A DNA stretch of 64,000 nt, from the NCBI RefSeq assembly GCF_016909075.1, contig NZ_JAFBFC010000002.1, forward strand, positions 62,001 to 126,000, read 5' to 3'. Shown piece after piece: positions 8,528 to 16,767 of the stretch (position 1 is the stretch's first letter; every line of letters begins with the position of its first letter). Position numbers and translations under genes: made by a program. The stretch comes from Priestia iocasae. Its GTDB lineage: Bacteria > Bacillota > Bacilli > Bacillales > Bacillaceae_H. The notes under the pieces are model-generated. The model was not told where the DNA came from. It was given only the letters and a program-made list of their open reading frames with translations, and made no database searches.

Positions 8528-9877
8528 TTATATCTTGACAGGATGACTAGAAGGATGAGCTGGCTTAACAAGCCCTAAATTCTCTCTAAGCGTCGTGCCT
8601 TCATATTCCGTTCGAAATAACCCACGGCGCTGCAGCTCTGGAACGACTAAATCCACAAAATCATGCAAACCTCCTGGTAAATAAGGTGGCATAATATTGA
8701 AGCCATCCGCTCCTTTATGAACAAACCATTCCTCTAGCTCATCTGCGATATCGGTAGGTGTGCCAATAATGGCTTTATGTCCTCTCGCACCCGCAACCGA
8801 CATATAAAGCTGACGAATCGTTAAGCCTTTTTTCATCGCTTCTTCATATACTAATTGTTGACGGCTTGTACTTCCTTGCGTTTCAGGCAGTTCAGGTAAC
8901 GGGCCATCTACTGGATAACCGGAGATATCAACATCACCTAGTAAGCCCGTTAATAATCCTAACCCTACAACTGGATCAATTAATTCTTGTAGCGATTCAT
9001 ACTTCTCATTAGCTTCTTCTCTTGTTCGCCCTACCATCGGGAAAACACCTGGCATGACGACAACCTCGTGAGGATTTCGCCCGATGCGTTCAGCTTGTGA
9101 TTTAATGCTTGTATAAAAGGCTTGCGCTTGATCTAAAGACTGATGCGCCGTAAAGATAACCTCTGCCCATTTCGCAGCAAAAGCTTGACCATCCGCTGAC
9201 GAACCTGCTTGAACAATGACAGGATGCCCTTGTGGAGGTCGAGCAATATTGAGCGGACCTTTCACAGAGAAGAACTCGCCCTTATGATTTAAAATATGAA
9301 GCTTCGAAGGATCAAAGAATCTGCCGGATTGCTTGTCATATAAAAACGCGTCATCCTCCCAGCTTCCCCATAATCCATGAGCGACTTCCATAAACTCTCC
9401 CGCACGTCGATAGCGCGTCGCATGATCAGGCTGTTGATCCAAGTTAAAATTTTGCGCTTCCGCATCTGTCACAGACGTCACAACATTCCAGCCTGATCGA
9501 CCGTTACTTAAGTGATCTAATGAAGCAAATTTTCGTGCAAGATGAAACGGTTCATTATACGTCGTACTTGCCGTTGCGGTTAAGCCAATATGTTTGGTGG
9601 TAACAGCTAAAGCTGATAGCAACGTAATCGGTTCAAAATGCACCATTCTTCCTTGCCTGCTTAATTCATCTTCATTTTTATAATGCGTTCGAACACCGTT
9701 ACCATCTGAGAGAAAGATCATATCAAACTTTCCTCGTTCAGCGGTTTGAGTAATATTTAGGTAATGCTCAAAGTCATGCCCTCCATTTGGCACAGACTCA
9801 GGGTGACGCCAAGCAGCTACATGATGACCAGGTGCAGGCAAAAAAGCACCAAGTTTCATTTTTCTTGATTCAACCAT
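8528..9877 (-). CDS. LLM-class flavin monooxygenase (NtaA/SnaA/DszA/SoxA family)
   Basis: 449 residues, typical for this family. It opens MKLGAFLPAPGHHVAAWRHP and carries the diagnostic SNGRSGWNVVTS and RYRRAGEFMEV segments. Members are FMNH2-dependent two-component monooxygenases acting on amines or sulfur compounds (nitrilotriacetate, pristinamycin IIB, dibenzothiophene sulfone). No flavin reductase is encoded here, so it must borrow one. The ATG has an AAAGGAG site. In this operon I infer oxidation, perhaps N- or C-hydroxylation, of the intermediate. A catabolic role on an aminopolycarboxylate is the main alternative. Confidence 0.85.
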   Translation of the reverse strand: MVESRKMKLGAFLPAPGHHVAAWRHPESVPNGGHDFEHYLNITQTAERGKFDMIFLSDGNGVRTHYKNEDELSRQGRMVHFEPITLLSALAVTTKHIGLTATASTTYNEPFHLARKFASLDHLSNGRSGWNVVTSVTDAEAQNFNLDQQPDHATRYRRAGEFMEVAHGLWGSWEDDAFLYDKQSGRFFDPSKLHILNHKGEFFSVKGPLNIARPPQGHPVIVQAGSSADGQAFAAKWAEVIFTAHQSLDQAQAFYTSIKSQAERIGRNPHEVVVMPGVFPMVGRTREEANEKYESLQELIDPVVGLGLLTGLLGDVDISGYPVDGPLPELPETQGSTSRQQLVYEEAMKKGLTIRQLYMSVAGARGHKAIIGTPTDIADELEEWFVHKGADGFNIMPPYLPGGLHDFVDLVVPELQRRGLFRTEYEGTTLRENLGLVKPAHPSSHPVKI

Positions 9878-9913
9878 GCTCTCTTCTCCTTTGTATGTAT
9901 TCTACATGTATTT

Positions 9914-10927
9914 TTATCGATTCAACGAAACGCCAAGTCCTGGGGAATCTGATAACAGAACCGTTCCTTCTTCAATCCCAACGCCTTTAAACAGGTCGTT
10001 GACGATGTCAACATGACCATCAAAGTCGACATAATCGGCTAAGCCCGCTAAGTTAGCGATAGCCGAAACACCTAACACACTCTCCGTCTTGCACCCTAGC
10101 ATCACTTCAAACCCAAGATGCTTCGCGAAACGAATCATAGACAGCGCGGTGTCGAGTCCTTTGCATTTAATGAGTTTGATATTAATCACATCCACACAAT
10201 TGACTAAACGAATGAGGTCTAAAGGCGTACAGCAATCTTCATCGGCAACAATTTTAACGGATGAGTGAGAAGACAATGCTTGTAAATCGTGTAATTGCCC
10301 AGCAGGAATGGGCTGTTCAAACAATTCCACTTCAAAACGCTCTACTAGCTTCACCGCTTCCATCGCTTCGACTACATTCAGTGAGCCGTTTCCATCAACC
10401 CAAATTCTCCCTTTGTATAACGCTCTTACTCGACCTATTGTTTGAATGTCGCTTAAGGATGTGATTTTAAATTTTAAAATAGGCCAATTTAAATGAGCCT
10501 CAACTTCTTGCAGGAGTTCGTCTTCTGGTAAAGAGCTAATCGATAGACTCGTTTGAGGAATGGATAATTGATCTAGTCCCCACAGCTTGTATAGCGGAAG
10601 GTTGGCTACCTTGCCAGCTAGATCGTGCAGCGCCATTTCCAGCGCTACACGTAAAGAAGCTGGAACACGTTCATCTGAATCGATTTCTGACATAACCAAT
10701 TCTCGCTCAAAAGGCGTATGACCCTTCAATATGTCATTGCACGCTTGTTCACTCTCACTAAGAAAATCCGCCGCATTGGAGTCGACTTGAAACAAGCATG
10801 TTCCGTATCCTTCATATTCGTTCCAGTTAATCGTGATAAAAAGTTGGGTCACGTCACTTATTCGACCCCTATGACTAATAAACGGCGTTTTTAACGCTAA
10901 TTTTTCTACTTCATACCGACACTTCAT
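9914..10927 (-). CDS. Enolase-superfamily enzyme (dipeptide epimerase/MenC-like)
   Basis: 337 residues in the muconate-lactonising subgroup. Visible catalytic elements are the KxK pair (K152, K154 in LKFKIT), metal ligands D178 (WVDGNG), E204 (FEQP) and D229 (ADED), and the second lysine region K251/K254 (INIKLIK). The pattern suits both 1,1-proton transfer (L-Ala-D/L-Glu-type epimerases) and syn-elimination (o-succinylbenzoate synthase). Next to ATP-grasp ligases, epimerisation of a dipeptide or amino-acid intermediate is the likelier job. The start overlaps the preceding stop by four bases, so translation is coupled. Confidence 0.85.
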   Translation of the reverse strand: MKCRYEVEKLALKTPFISHRGRISDVTQLFITINWNEYEGYGTCLFQVDSNAADFLSESEQACNDILKGHTPFERELVMSEIDSDERVPASLRVALEMALHDLAGKVANLPLYKLWGLDQLSIPQTSLSISSLPEDELLQEVEAHLNWPILKFKITSLSDIQTIGRVRALYKGRIWVDGNGSLNVVEAMEAVKLVERFEVELFEQPIPAGQLHDLQALSSHSSVKIVADEDCCTPLDLIRLVNCVDVINIKLIKCKGLDTALSMIRFAKHLGFEVMLGCKTESVLGVSAIANLAGLADYVDFDGHVDIVNDLFKGVGIEEGTVLLSDSPGLGVSLNR

Positions 10928-12378
10928 GCTTCTTCACCCTTTAGCTGACTCTTATGTAAAGCCGCAACAATCATACATGCTTTTTGGAACGTCAGCTCTC
11001 GAAAGCCAACCGGCTCGACTGGATGACTTGAAAACCCTGACTCTAGCTTGGTTAAGATGCCTGAACGTGGGCTGAATCGATTCAAAAAGTAGGAAGAGAT
11101 GTGATGTTTCTGTTGAGCTAACCACTTCTCCACATAGCCTTCAATGCTCGTCATTAAGGACGAGTCATGATCATCTAATGCGTTCACATCTCGAAACAGC
11201 ATGGCTAACAGCTCTGCATCCTTTTCATGTTTGTTCGTTGGACATAATGAAAAGATGACTGACGGCAGAAGAACAAGAAACATCGGCTTCACTTCATGCA
11301 TTTGACTTGTTAACGTATCAAATATTTTTTTATAGCTTTTTCGAGTCGACTTTTCAGCAAAATATCCATTTCGAAGAGGCGGATATCCAGCCATGTCTCT
11401 CGCTCCCCAATGAACATGAGCATTCAAAACGGAAGGAGACTCTGAATCCTCTGTCACATGCGACCCTAAAATGGCAGACAAGACACCTGATAATAAGTTT
11501 GAAGCCATCGGCATCGCATTCGGCATCGTCGCAATGTTGGCGAAAAATGTTTCTCCATTTTCAACCGCATGATAAGGGAGAAGAGTAGCATCTACTAGCT
11601 CTTGTGTACTTTGGTAGTACTCATCCCCCATCTGATACCCAACACCGTCAAACGTGATCTCGGTTCGAACCATTCTTCCGTCTAGATAGACTTGATGACT
11701 CAGTAAATCTTGAAACGCTCGTCTAGCATTTCTTTCGGTTTTTGCTTCTTCTAGTAGCACAAATAGAATGTTTTTTACAACCTCTTCATGCTTTAAAACA
11801 ATCGACGTTTCTAATTTAAAGGCAAAAGAAGAGACGGCCTCTAGCTTGTTCTTGTGGACTTGAACAAGTGGAAGAAATTCCCCATCGACCATTGTCTGAA
11901 CGAAAGGTGTAAATAAAGGCTCTGTTCGGTCTCGCTTCACGAACTCTTCACCATTCCACGTAAAAAGCGGCAATGGAATGCGTGTTCCTTGTGAAAAAGT
12001 AGAGCCAGGCAGATACACCCAGTCACCGCTCGTTAACGCGTCATCCTCGGTTTGATTAAAGCAATACAACAATGGATAGCCGTAGTCGTTTGCACAAATG
12101 GCTTTATTAAAATCCATCATCCCTGCTCGGCCGTTTATAATTTCATCCCAATTTCCGATATGACCTGTGCGAGGTGGCTTTAGCTTTGGAATACTCATCA
12201 ACTGATCTAAAAATCCACCGATCGTAACGGTTGTATGCCCGAGGTGAATCCAATCAAAGGATAGCTTTCTCTCCTTAAATTGATTCCATTTATCTTGATC
12301 AATCAATCCTAACGTTGTGATCATTTTTTCTATCTCATCGTGTGTATAGCTTGATACATTACGATTTTTTACCTTCAT
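10924..12378 (-). CDS. Unrecognised 484-residue operon protein
   Basis: I cannot place this protein in a family. It is soluble, without signal peptide or membrane segment, and has no Rossmann, P-loop or carrier motif. Stretches that look conserved and functional are NAHVHWGARDMAGYPP, WVYLPGSTFSQGTRIP and FANIATMPNAMPMASN. It overlaps the aconitase stop by 20 bases and the epimerase start by 4, so it is made stoichiometrically with them and is probably a dedicated pathway enzyme. Histidine-rich motifs may bind metal; this is only a guess. Confidence 0.75.
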   Translation of the reverse strand: MKVKNRNVSSYTHDEIEKMITTLGLIDQDKWNQFKERKLSFDWIHLGHTTVTIGGFLDQLMSIPKLKPPRTGHIGNWDEIINGRAGMMDFNKAICANDYGYPLLYCFNQTEDDALTSGDWVYLPGSTFSQGTRIPLPLFTWNGEEFVKRDRTEPLFTPFVQTMVDGEFLPLVQVHKNKLEAVSSFAFKLETSIVLKHEEVVKNILFVLLEEAKTERNARRAFQDLLSHQVYLDGRMVRTEITFDGVGYQMGDEYYQSTQELVDATLLPYHAVENGETFFANIATMPNAMPMASNLLSGVLSAILGSHVTEDSESPSVLNAHVHWGARDMAGYPPLRNGYFAEKSTRKSYKKIFDTLTSQMHEVKPMFLVLLPSVIFSLCPTNKHEKDAELLAMLFRDVNALDDHDSSLMTSIEGYVEKWLAQQKHHISSYFLNRFSPRSGILTKLESGFSSHPVEPVGFRELTFQKACMIVAALHKSQLKGEEA

Positions 12379-15073
12379 GTGATCCTCCTACTGTGTGTGC
12401 GTTCGCTGTTAGTAAGCTTGTGAAAACATGTTGTAAAATACCACCACTTTGATAGAATTCCAGTTCATCCTCTGTATCGATTCGAACCACCACATCAAAA
12501 CTCGTCACGCGCTCATTTTCTCCAATCGCTTCAACAGAGATTATCGATTGCTTGTCTAAGTGAGCAGGAATGGTAAAATGGTACACCTCTTTGCCTGTTA
12601 AACCTAAAGTAGAGCGATTTTCGTTGTCTTTAAATTGCAAAGGAAGAACGCCCATATTAATTAAATTAGAACGATGAATGCGCTCAAAGCTTTCGGCAAG
12701 CACGGCTCGAACACCTAGTAAAGCCGTTCCTTTTGCTGCCCAATCTCTCGATGAACCCGATCCATATTCTTTGCCCGCTATAATTAGCAGAGGGGTTTGA
12801 TCTTGCTCATACCTCATCGCAGCTTCATAAATGGACATCACGTCGCCAGAAGGAACGTGCGTCGTAACTCCACCCTCTCGACCAGGAACTAGCTCATTTC
12901 GTAAGCGTACGTTACTGAATGTTCCTCGTTTCATGACCTCATGATTGCCTCGTCTAGCACCAAATGTATCAAAATCTCTAGGTGACACACCGAGACTAGC
13001 TAAGTAGATGCCTGCTGGATTATCGTTTCCGATTTTTCCACCTGGTGAGATGTGATCGGTTGTAATACTATCCCCAAGTAAGGCAAGCACGCGTGCCCCA
13101 TTAATCGTTGAATGAGTTGACTCACTCGTTTGTTCTAGATAGGTCGGCTTTCGTATATAAGTTGACTGAGCATCCCAAGGATAAAGAAGCGATGTTTCTT
13201 GTGAAATCTCACTCCACCTTTTATCAATCAACGCCTCATTTTTGTAAGCTTTTTGATACAGCTGAGAGCCAATGACTTCATCCATGATTTGCTTGACTTC
13301 TAGATGAGAAGGCCAAACATCCTTCATAAAAACAGGCTCACCATCAGGCGTTAACCCAATTGGTTCGGATTCTAAATCCACATTCATTCGCCCTGTTAAC
13401 GCATACGCAATGACAAGCGGTGGAGAAGCAAGATAATTGGCTTTAATTAAAGGATGAATGCGTCCTTCAAAGTTTCGATTACCACTTAACACCGATGCAG
13501 CAATCAGCTCATCTCTTTCCACCCGTTCCTCGATTGATTCTTCTAAAGGACCACTGCTGCCTGAACAAGTCATACATCCATACCCGGTGTTCTGAAAGCC
13601 TAACTGATCCAAATAAAACGTCAAACCAGCAGCGTTCAAGTAATCAGAGACTACCTTTGACCCAGGAGAAAAGCTTGTTTTCACATAAGAAGGCACGCTC
13701 AAGCCTTTGTTGTACGCGTTTCTTGCTAGTAAACCAGCGGCTATGATCACAGAAGGGTTGGACGTATTCGTGCAAGACGTAATCGCCGCAATTAACAGAG
13801 AGCCGTGTGTGATGGAATCAACATCGCTATTTTCTAAACGTTCCGTTGTTACACCGTACGTCTCTTTTACATGATGCTCAAACGAAGATTTCAATTGATG
13901 AATCCCCACTCGATCTTGAGGTCGCTTAGGTCCCGCTACACTTGGAACGACCTCTGAAAGCTTGACCGTTATTTTCTTTTGATACGTAGGAACAACTCCC
14001 TCTTCGCGATACACCAATCCTTGATAGTCGTAATACTCTTTTGCGATTTCAATCAACGCTTCGTCTCTTCCCGTTTCTCTTAAATAAGAAAAGGTCTCGT
14101 CATCAATCGGAAAGTACGCACACGTTGCGCCAAATTCAGGTGCCATATTAGCGATGGTTGCTCTTTCTGGTAGTTTCAACGATTGAACACCATTACCAAA
14201 AAACTCGACAAACTGATTCACAACTCCTTCATTTCGTAGAAGCTCTGTTAAGGTTAAGACTAAATCAGTCGTTGTCACGCCAGGTCGTAGTTCGCCTTCA
14301 AGCTCTACACCGACTACGCTTGGAATCGGGAGGGTTACAGGATACCCAAGCATCACCGATTCGGCTTCGATGCCCCCTACACCCCAACCTAAAATGCCTA
14401 ATGCATTAATCATTGTCGTATGACTATCCGTGCCAATGACGCTGTCTGGGATGATTTCCTTACCCTTTTCCTTGTCGTTGATTTTAATTAAGGACGCTAA
14501 AAATTCTAAATTAATTTGGTGAATGATTCCGCTACCTGGAGGAAAGATCCTCACATTCTCAAATGTTTGTTCACCCCATTTAAGAAATTGATATCGCTCC
14601 TTGTTTCGTTCATATTCTCGGTTCATATTAATCGTTAACGATTCGAAACTCCTCGATGAATCCACCTGTATCGAATGATCGACCACAATATCCGTTTGCA
14701 CAACGGGATTCACTAGTTGCGGATGACCTCCGTCTTCTTTAATCGCTTCTCGTAAAGCCGCTAAGTCCGTTAATAACGGCACACCTGTGTAGTCTTGAAT
14801 CACCACTCTAGAAGGATAGTATGGAATCGATACGCTTTCGCGGTGACTCTTCACACTTTCCATCACGTCGTCTAGTTGATTCGTTGAAAGGTGACCATTG
14901 GCATATGCTCTCAACTGCGATTCAATGACTAACCGAACAGAGTAAGGCAAGAAAGAGAAATCAGCTTGAAAAAATTGCTCCGCTTTCTTTAAGGAATGAA
15001 TGGTGTATTCATTTCCACAAATATTGATTACTTCACTAAAATAATGGGTGGGATGTACTACCTGATTTTTCAC
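12359..15073 (-). CDS. Aconitase-family hydratase (AcnA type), pathway paralogue
   Basis: 904 residues, the full length of AcnA. [4Fe-4S] ligands are C434 (SCTNTSNP), C500 and C503 (GYGCMTCSGSSGPL). The C-terminal substrate loop SRDWAAKGTALLG and ESFERIHRSNLINMGVLP are intact. The cluster motif differs from the usual GCTTCIGNSGP, and several N-terminal segments drift (PVVQTDIVVDHS), as expected of an enzyme specialised away from citrate. It lies two bases after the adenylation gene. It probably moves the hydroxyl of a citrate-like condensation product to the isocitrate position, as Pmi and FrbA do in phosphonate pathways. A house-keeping aconitase is expected elsewhere. Confidence 0.9.
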   Translation of the reverse strand: MKNQVVHPTHYFSEVINICGNEYTIHSLKKAEQFFQADFSFLPYSVRLVIESQLRAYANGHLSTNQLDDVMESVKSHRESVSIPYYPSRVVIQDYTGVPLLTDLAALREAIKEDGGHPQLVNPVVQTDIVVDHSIQVDSSRSFESLTINMNREYERNKERYQFLKWGEQTFENVRIFPPGSGIIHQINLEFLASLIKINDKEKGKEIIPDSVIGTDSHTTMINALGILGWGVGGIEAESVMLGYPVTLPIPSVVGVELEGELRPGVTTTDLVLTLTELLRNEGVVNQFVEFFGNGVQSLKLPERATIANMAPEFGATCAYFPIDDETFSYLRETGRDEALIEIAKEYYDYQGLVYREEGVVPTYQKKITVKLSEVVPSVAGPKRPQDRVGIHQLKSSFEHHVKETYGVTTERLENSDVDSITHGSLLIAAITSCTNTSNPSVIIAAGLLARNAYNKGLSVPSYVKTSFSPGSKVVSDYLNAAGLTFYLDQLGFQNTGYGCMTCSGSSGPLEESIEERVERDELIAASVLSGNRNFEGRIHPLIKANYLASPPLVIAYALTGRMNVDLESEPIGLTPDGEPVFMKDVWPSHLEVKQIMDEVIGSQLYQKAYKNEALIDKRWSEISQETSLLYPWDAQSTYIRKPTYLEQTSESTHSTINGARVLALLGDSITTDHISPGGKIGNDNPAGIYLASLGVSPRDFDTFGARRGNHEVMKRGTFSNVRLRNELVPGREGGVTTHVPSGDVMSIYEAAMRYEQDQTPLLIIAGKEYGSGSSRDWAAKGTALLGVRAVLAESFERIHRSNLINMGVLPLQFKDNENRSTLGLTGKEVYHFTIPAHLDKQSIISVEAIGENERVTSFDVVVRIDTEDELEFYQSGGILQHVFTSLLTANAHTVGGSHEGKKS

Positions 15074-15075
15074 TC

Positions 15076-16722
15076 TTATCTTCTTCCTTCTAATCGTTGA
15101 TATAGTTGTTTTCGATCTACTTTTCCATTGCTATTTAACGGCATTTTATCTAACACATCTATTTTATTTGGAATCATATACGCCGGTAATTCAGCGCTAA
15201 TTGAATGAATGATTGCTTTAGGCTCAAGGTCATTTCCTACGACAAACGCACGAAGCCCTTTTGCCGTCCCATTCTCAATAGGCCATGGCAAAACAACCGC
15301 CGATAAGACATTGGGGTCTTTTGCAATGCTTCCTTCAATTTCGCCACATTCAATGCGATAGCCATTCACTTTTACTTGAAAATCTGTTCTACCGATATAC
15401 CCCATGTTCCCTGATGGAAGGACCATAACTTGATCACCGGTACGGTAATAGACTCTTTCCTCCCCAGTGTCGGCTACCACTTTAACGAGACGTGAATTTG
15501 TTAATTCCTCATTCCTCCAGTAGCCTGGAAACGTTTGAGGCCCTGCCACACACAGCTCTCCCACTTCTCCCTCTTTCACTGGATTGGACTGCTCATCAAG
15601 AATGACATGCTGAAGCCCATCGTTCATCTTCCCGATTGGAACGATTTCATTGATGCATTCTGCCTCTGATTCTTCATCCATCCATCGATACGAAGAACAT
15701 GCGATCGTTAGCTCTGTCGGTCCATACAAATTTTCGATGATGGAGTTAGGAGCAGCCTCTCTCCATGCTTGCACCGAGCTTTTATGAAGCGGCTCTCCGC
15801 AAAACAAGCTTAATCGTAAGCGTGGAAAAACGCCTTTTGTTAGCAATCGCTGCTTTCTCATAAGCGTAATGAGAGAAGGAACCGAAAACCATACCGTAAT
15901 GTTCTTTTCTTCGATAAATTGAAGTGGTGATAGCAATTGAATGGGCTTGATGGAACAAACAGCCGCTCCATTCGACCAAGCCATGAATAAATCAAAGATT
16001 GATAAGTCAAATGTTTGATCAAATGTCTGAGATAAACGATCTTCTGAATGAATTTGATACTTCGCTTGATTCACGTTTAGAAAATGCACAACATTTGCAT
16101 GCGTTACAGGCACTCCCTTCGGATTACCCGTGCTACCAGAAGTGAATAACAAATACGCAATTGAATCACTCGTGCGTTCCATTTCACTGAAGTCATAGCC
16201 ATGCTGCACGTGATGTTGATCAATGACTGTACGAATAGTAGGAAGCTTTGTATTCAACGTAGCATCTGGTAAAAAGGCAACAGGTATCGACACCTCTAAC
16301 CCCATGCTAAGCTCTTGAAAGGAAGCAACTGCTTCTTGACCGACAATAATGACATCCATGTCTGCGCTTTCAATCATTTGTTTCGTTCGTTCAGCTGGAA
16401 ACTGAGGATTTAACGGAACAAATGTCGCTCCTGCTAGTAAACTAGCAAGTACGCCTATATAAGAAGCCTGACTTCGATACGCGAATATCCCAATTCGCTT
16501 AGGCTTACGACAATGCTTTTTGATCGTAGTGGCCCATGTAAGCGCACATTCTAGCACTTCCTGATAGGTCCATTCTTGATTTTCAATCGATAAGGCAAGC
16601 GCATTTGGGTCGTTCAGAACACTACCTAGAAAATTAGCGTGCAGGAGACCTTCTGAATGTACATAAAGTTTTTTTAATTCTGACAAATCTAAACGTTCGA
16701 TTGTTAGTAGGCTATCACTCAT
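15076..16722 (-). CDS. Stand-alone adenylation enzyme (amino-acid:carrier protein ligase-like)
   Basis: 548 residues from the ATG at 16722, preceded by GGAGGG; a GTG at 16737 is possible. ANL-superfamily cores are present: LLFTSGSTGNPKGVPVTH, YRTGDQV, GRTDFQVKVNGYRIE and the C-terminal catalytic lysine in NSNGKVDRK. The pocket strand has TFDLSIFD, whose aspartate normally binds an alpha-amino group, so the substrate is probably an amino acid (DltA shares this motif). It has no carrier domain of its own. The carrier is fused to the citrate synthase encoded 30-45 bases upstream, and I infer that this enzyme charges it. Confidence 0.9.
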   Translation of the reverse strand: MSDSLLTIERLDLSELKKLYVHSEGLLHANFLGSVLNDPNALALSIENQEWTYQEVLECALTWATTIKKHCRKPKRIGIFAYRSQASYIGVLASLLAGATFVPLNPQFPAERTKQMIESADMDVIIVGQEAVASFQELSMGLEVSIPVAFLPDATLNTKLPTIRTVIDQHHVQHGYDFSEMERTSDSIAYLLFTSGSTGNPKGVPVTHANVVHFLNVNQAKYQIHSEDRLSQTFDQTFDLSIFDLFMAWSNGAAVCSIKPIQLLSPLQFIEEKNITVWFSVPSLITLMRKQRLLTKGVFPRLRLSLFCGEPLHKSSVQAWREAAPNSIIENLYGPTELTIACSSYRWMDEESEAECINEIVPIGKMNDGLQHVILDEQSNPVKEGEVGELCVAGPQTFPGYWRNEELTNSRLVKVVADTGEERVYYRTGDQVMVLPSGNMGYIGRTDFQVKVNGYRIECGEIEGSIAKDPNVLSAVVLPWPIENGTAKGLRAFVVGNDLEPKAIIHSISAELPAYMIPNKIDVLDKMPLNSNGKVDRKQLYQRLEGRR

Positions 16723-16767
16723 TGATAAACCCTCCACTTTTTAAATTGAACAACGTGTTTATAACGA

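Noticed and set aside
8528-9877. Stand-alone nitrilotriacetate catabolic gene
   Set aside because: It is embedded in an operon with ligases, a carrier-linked synthase and an exporter, and no flavin reductase or uptake system accompanies it; kept as an alternative only.
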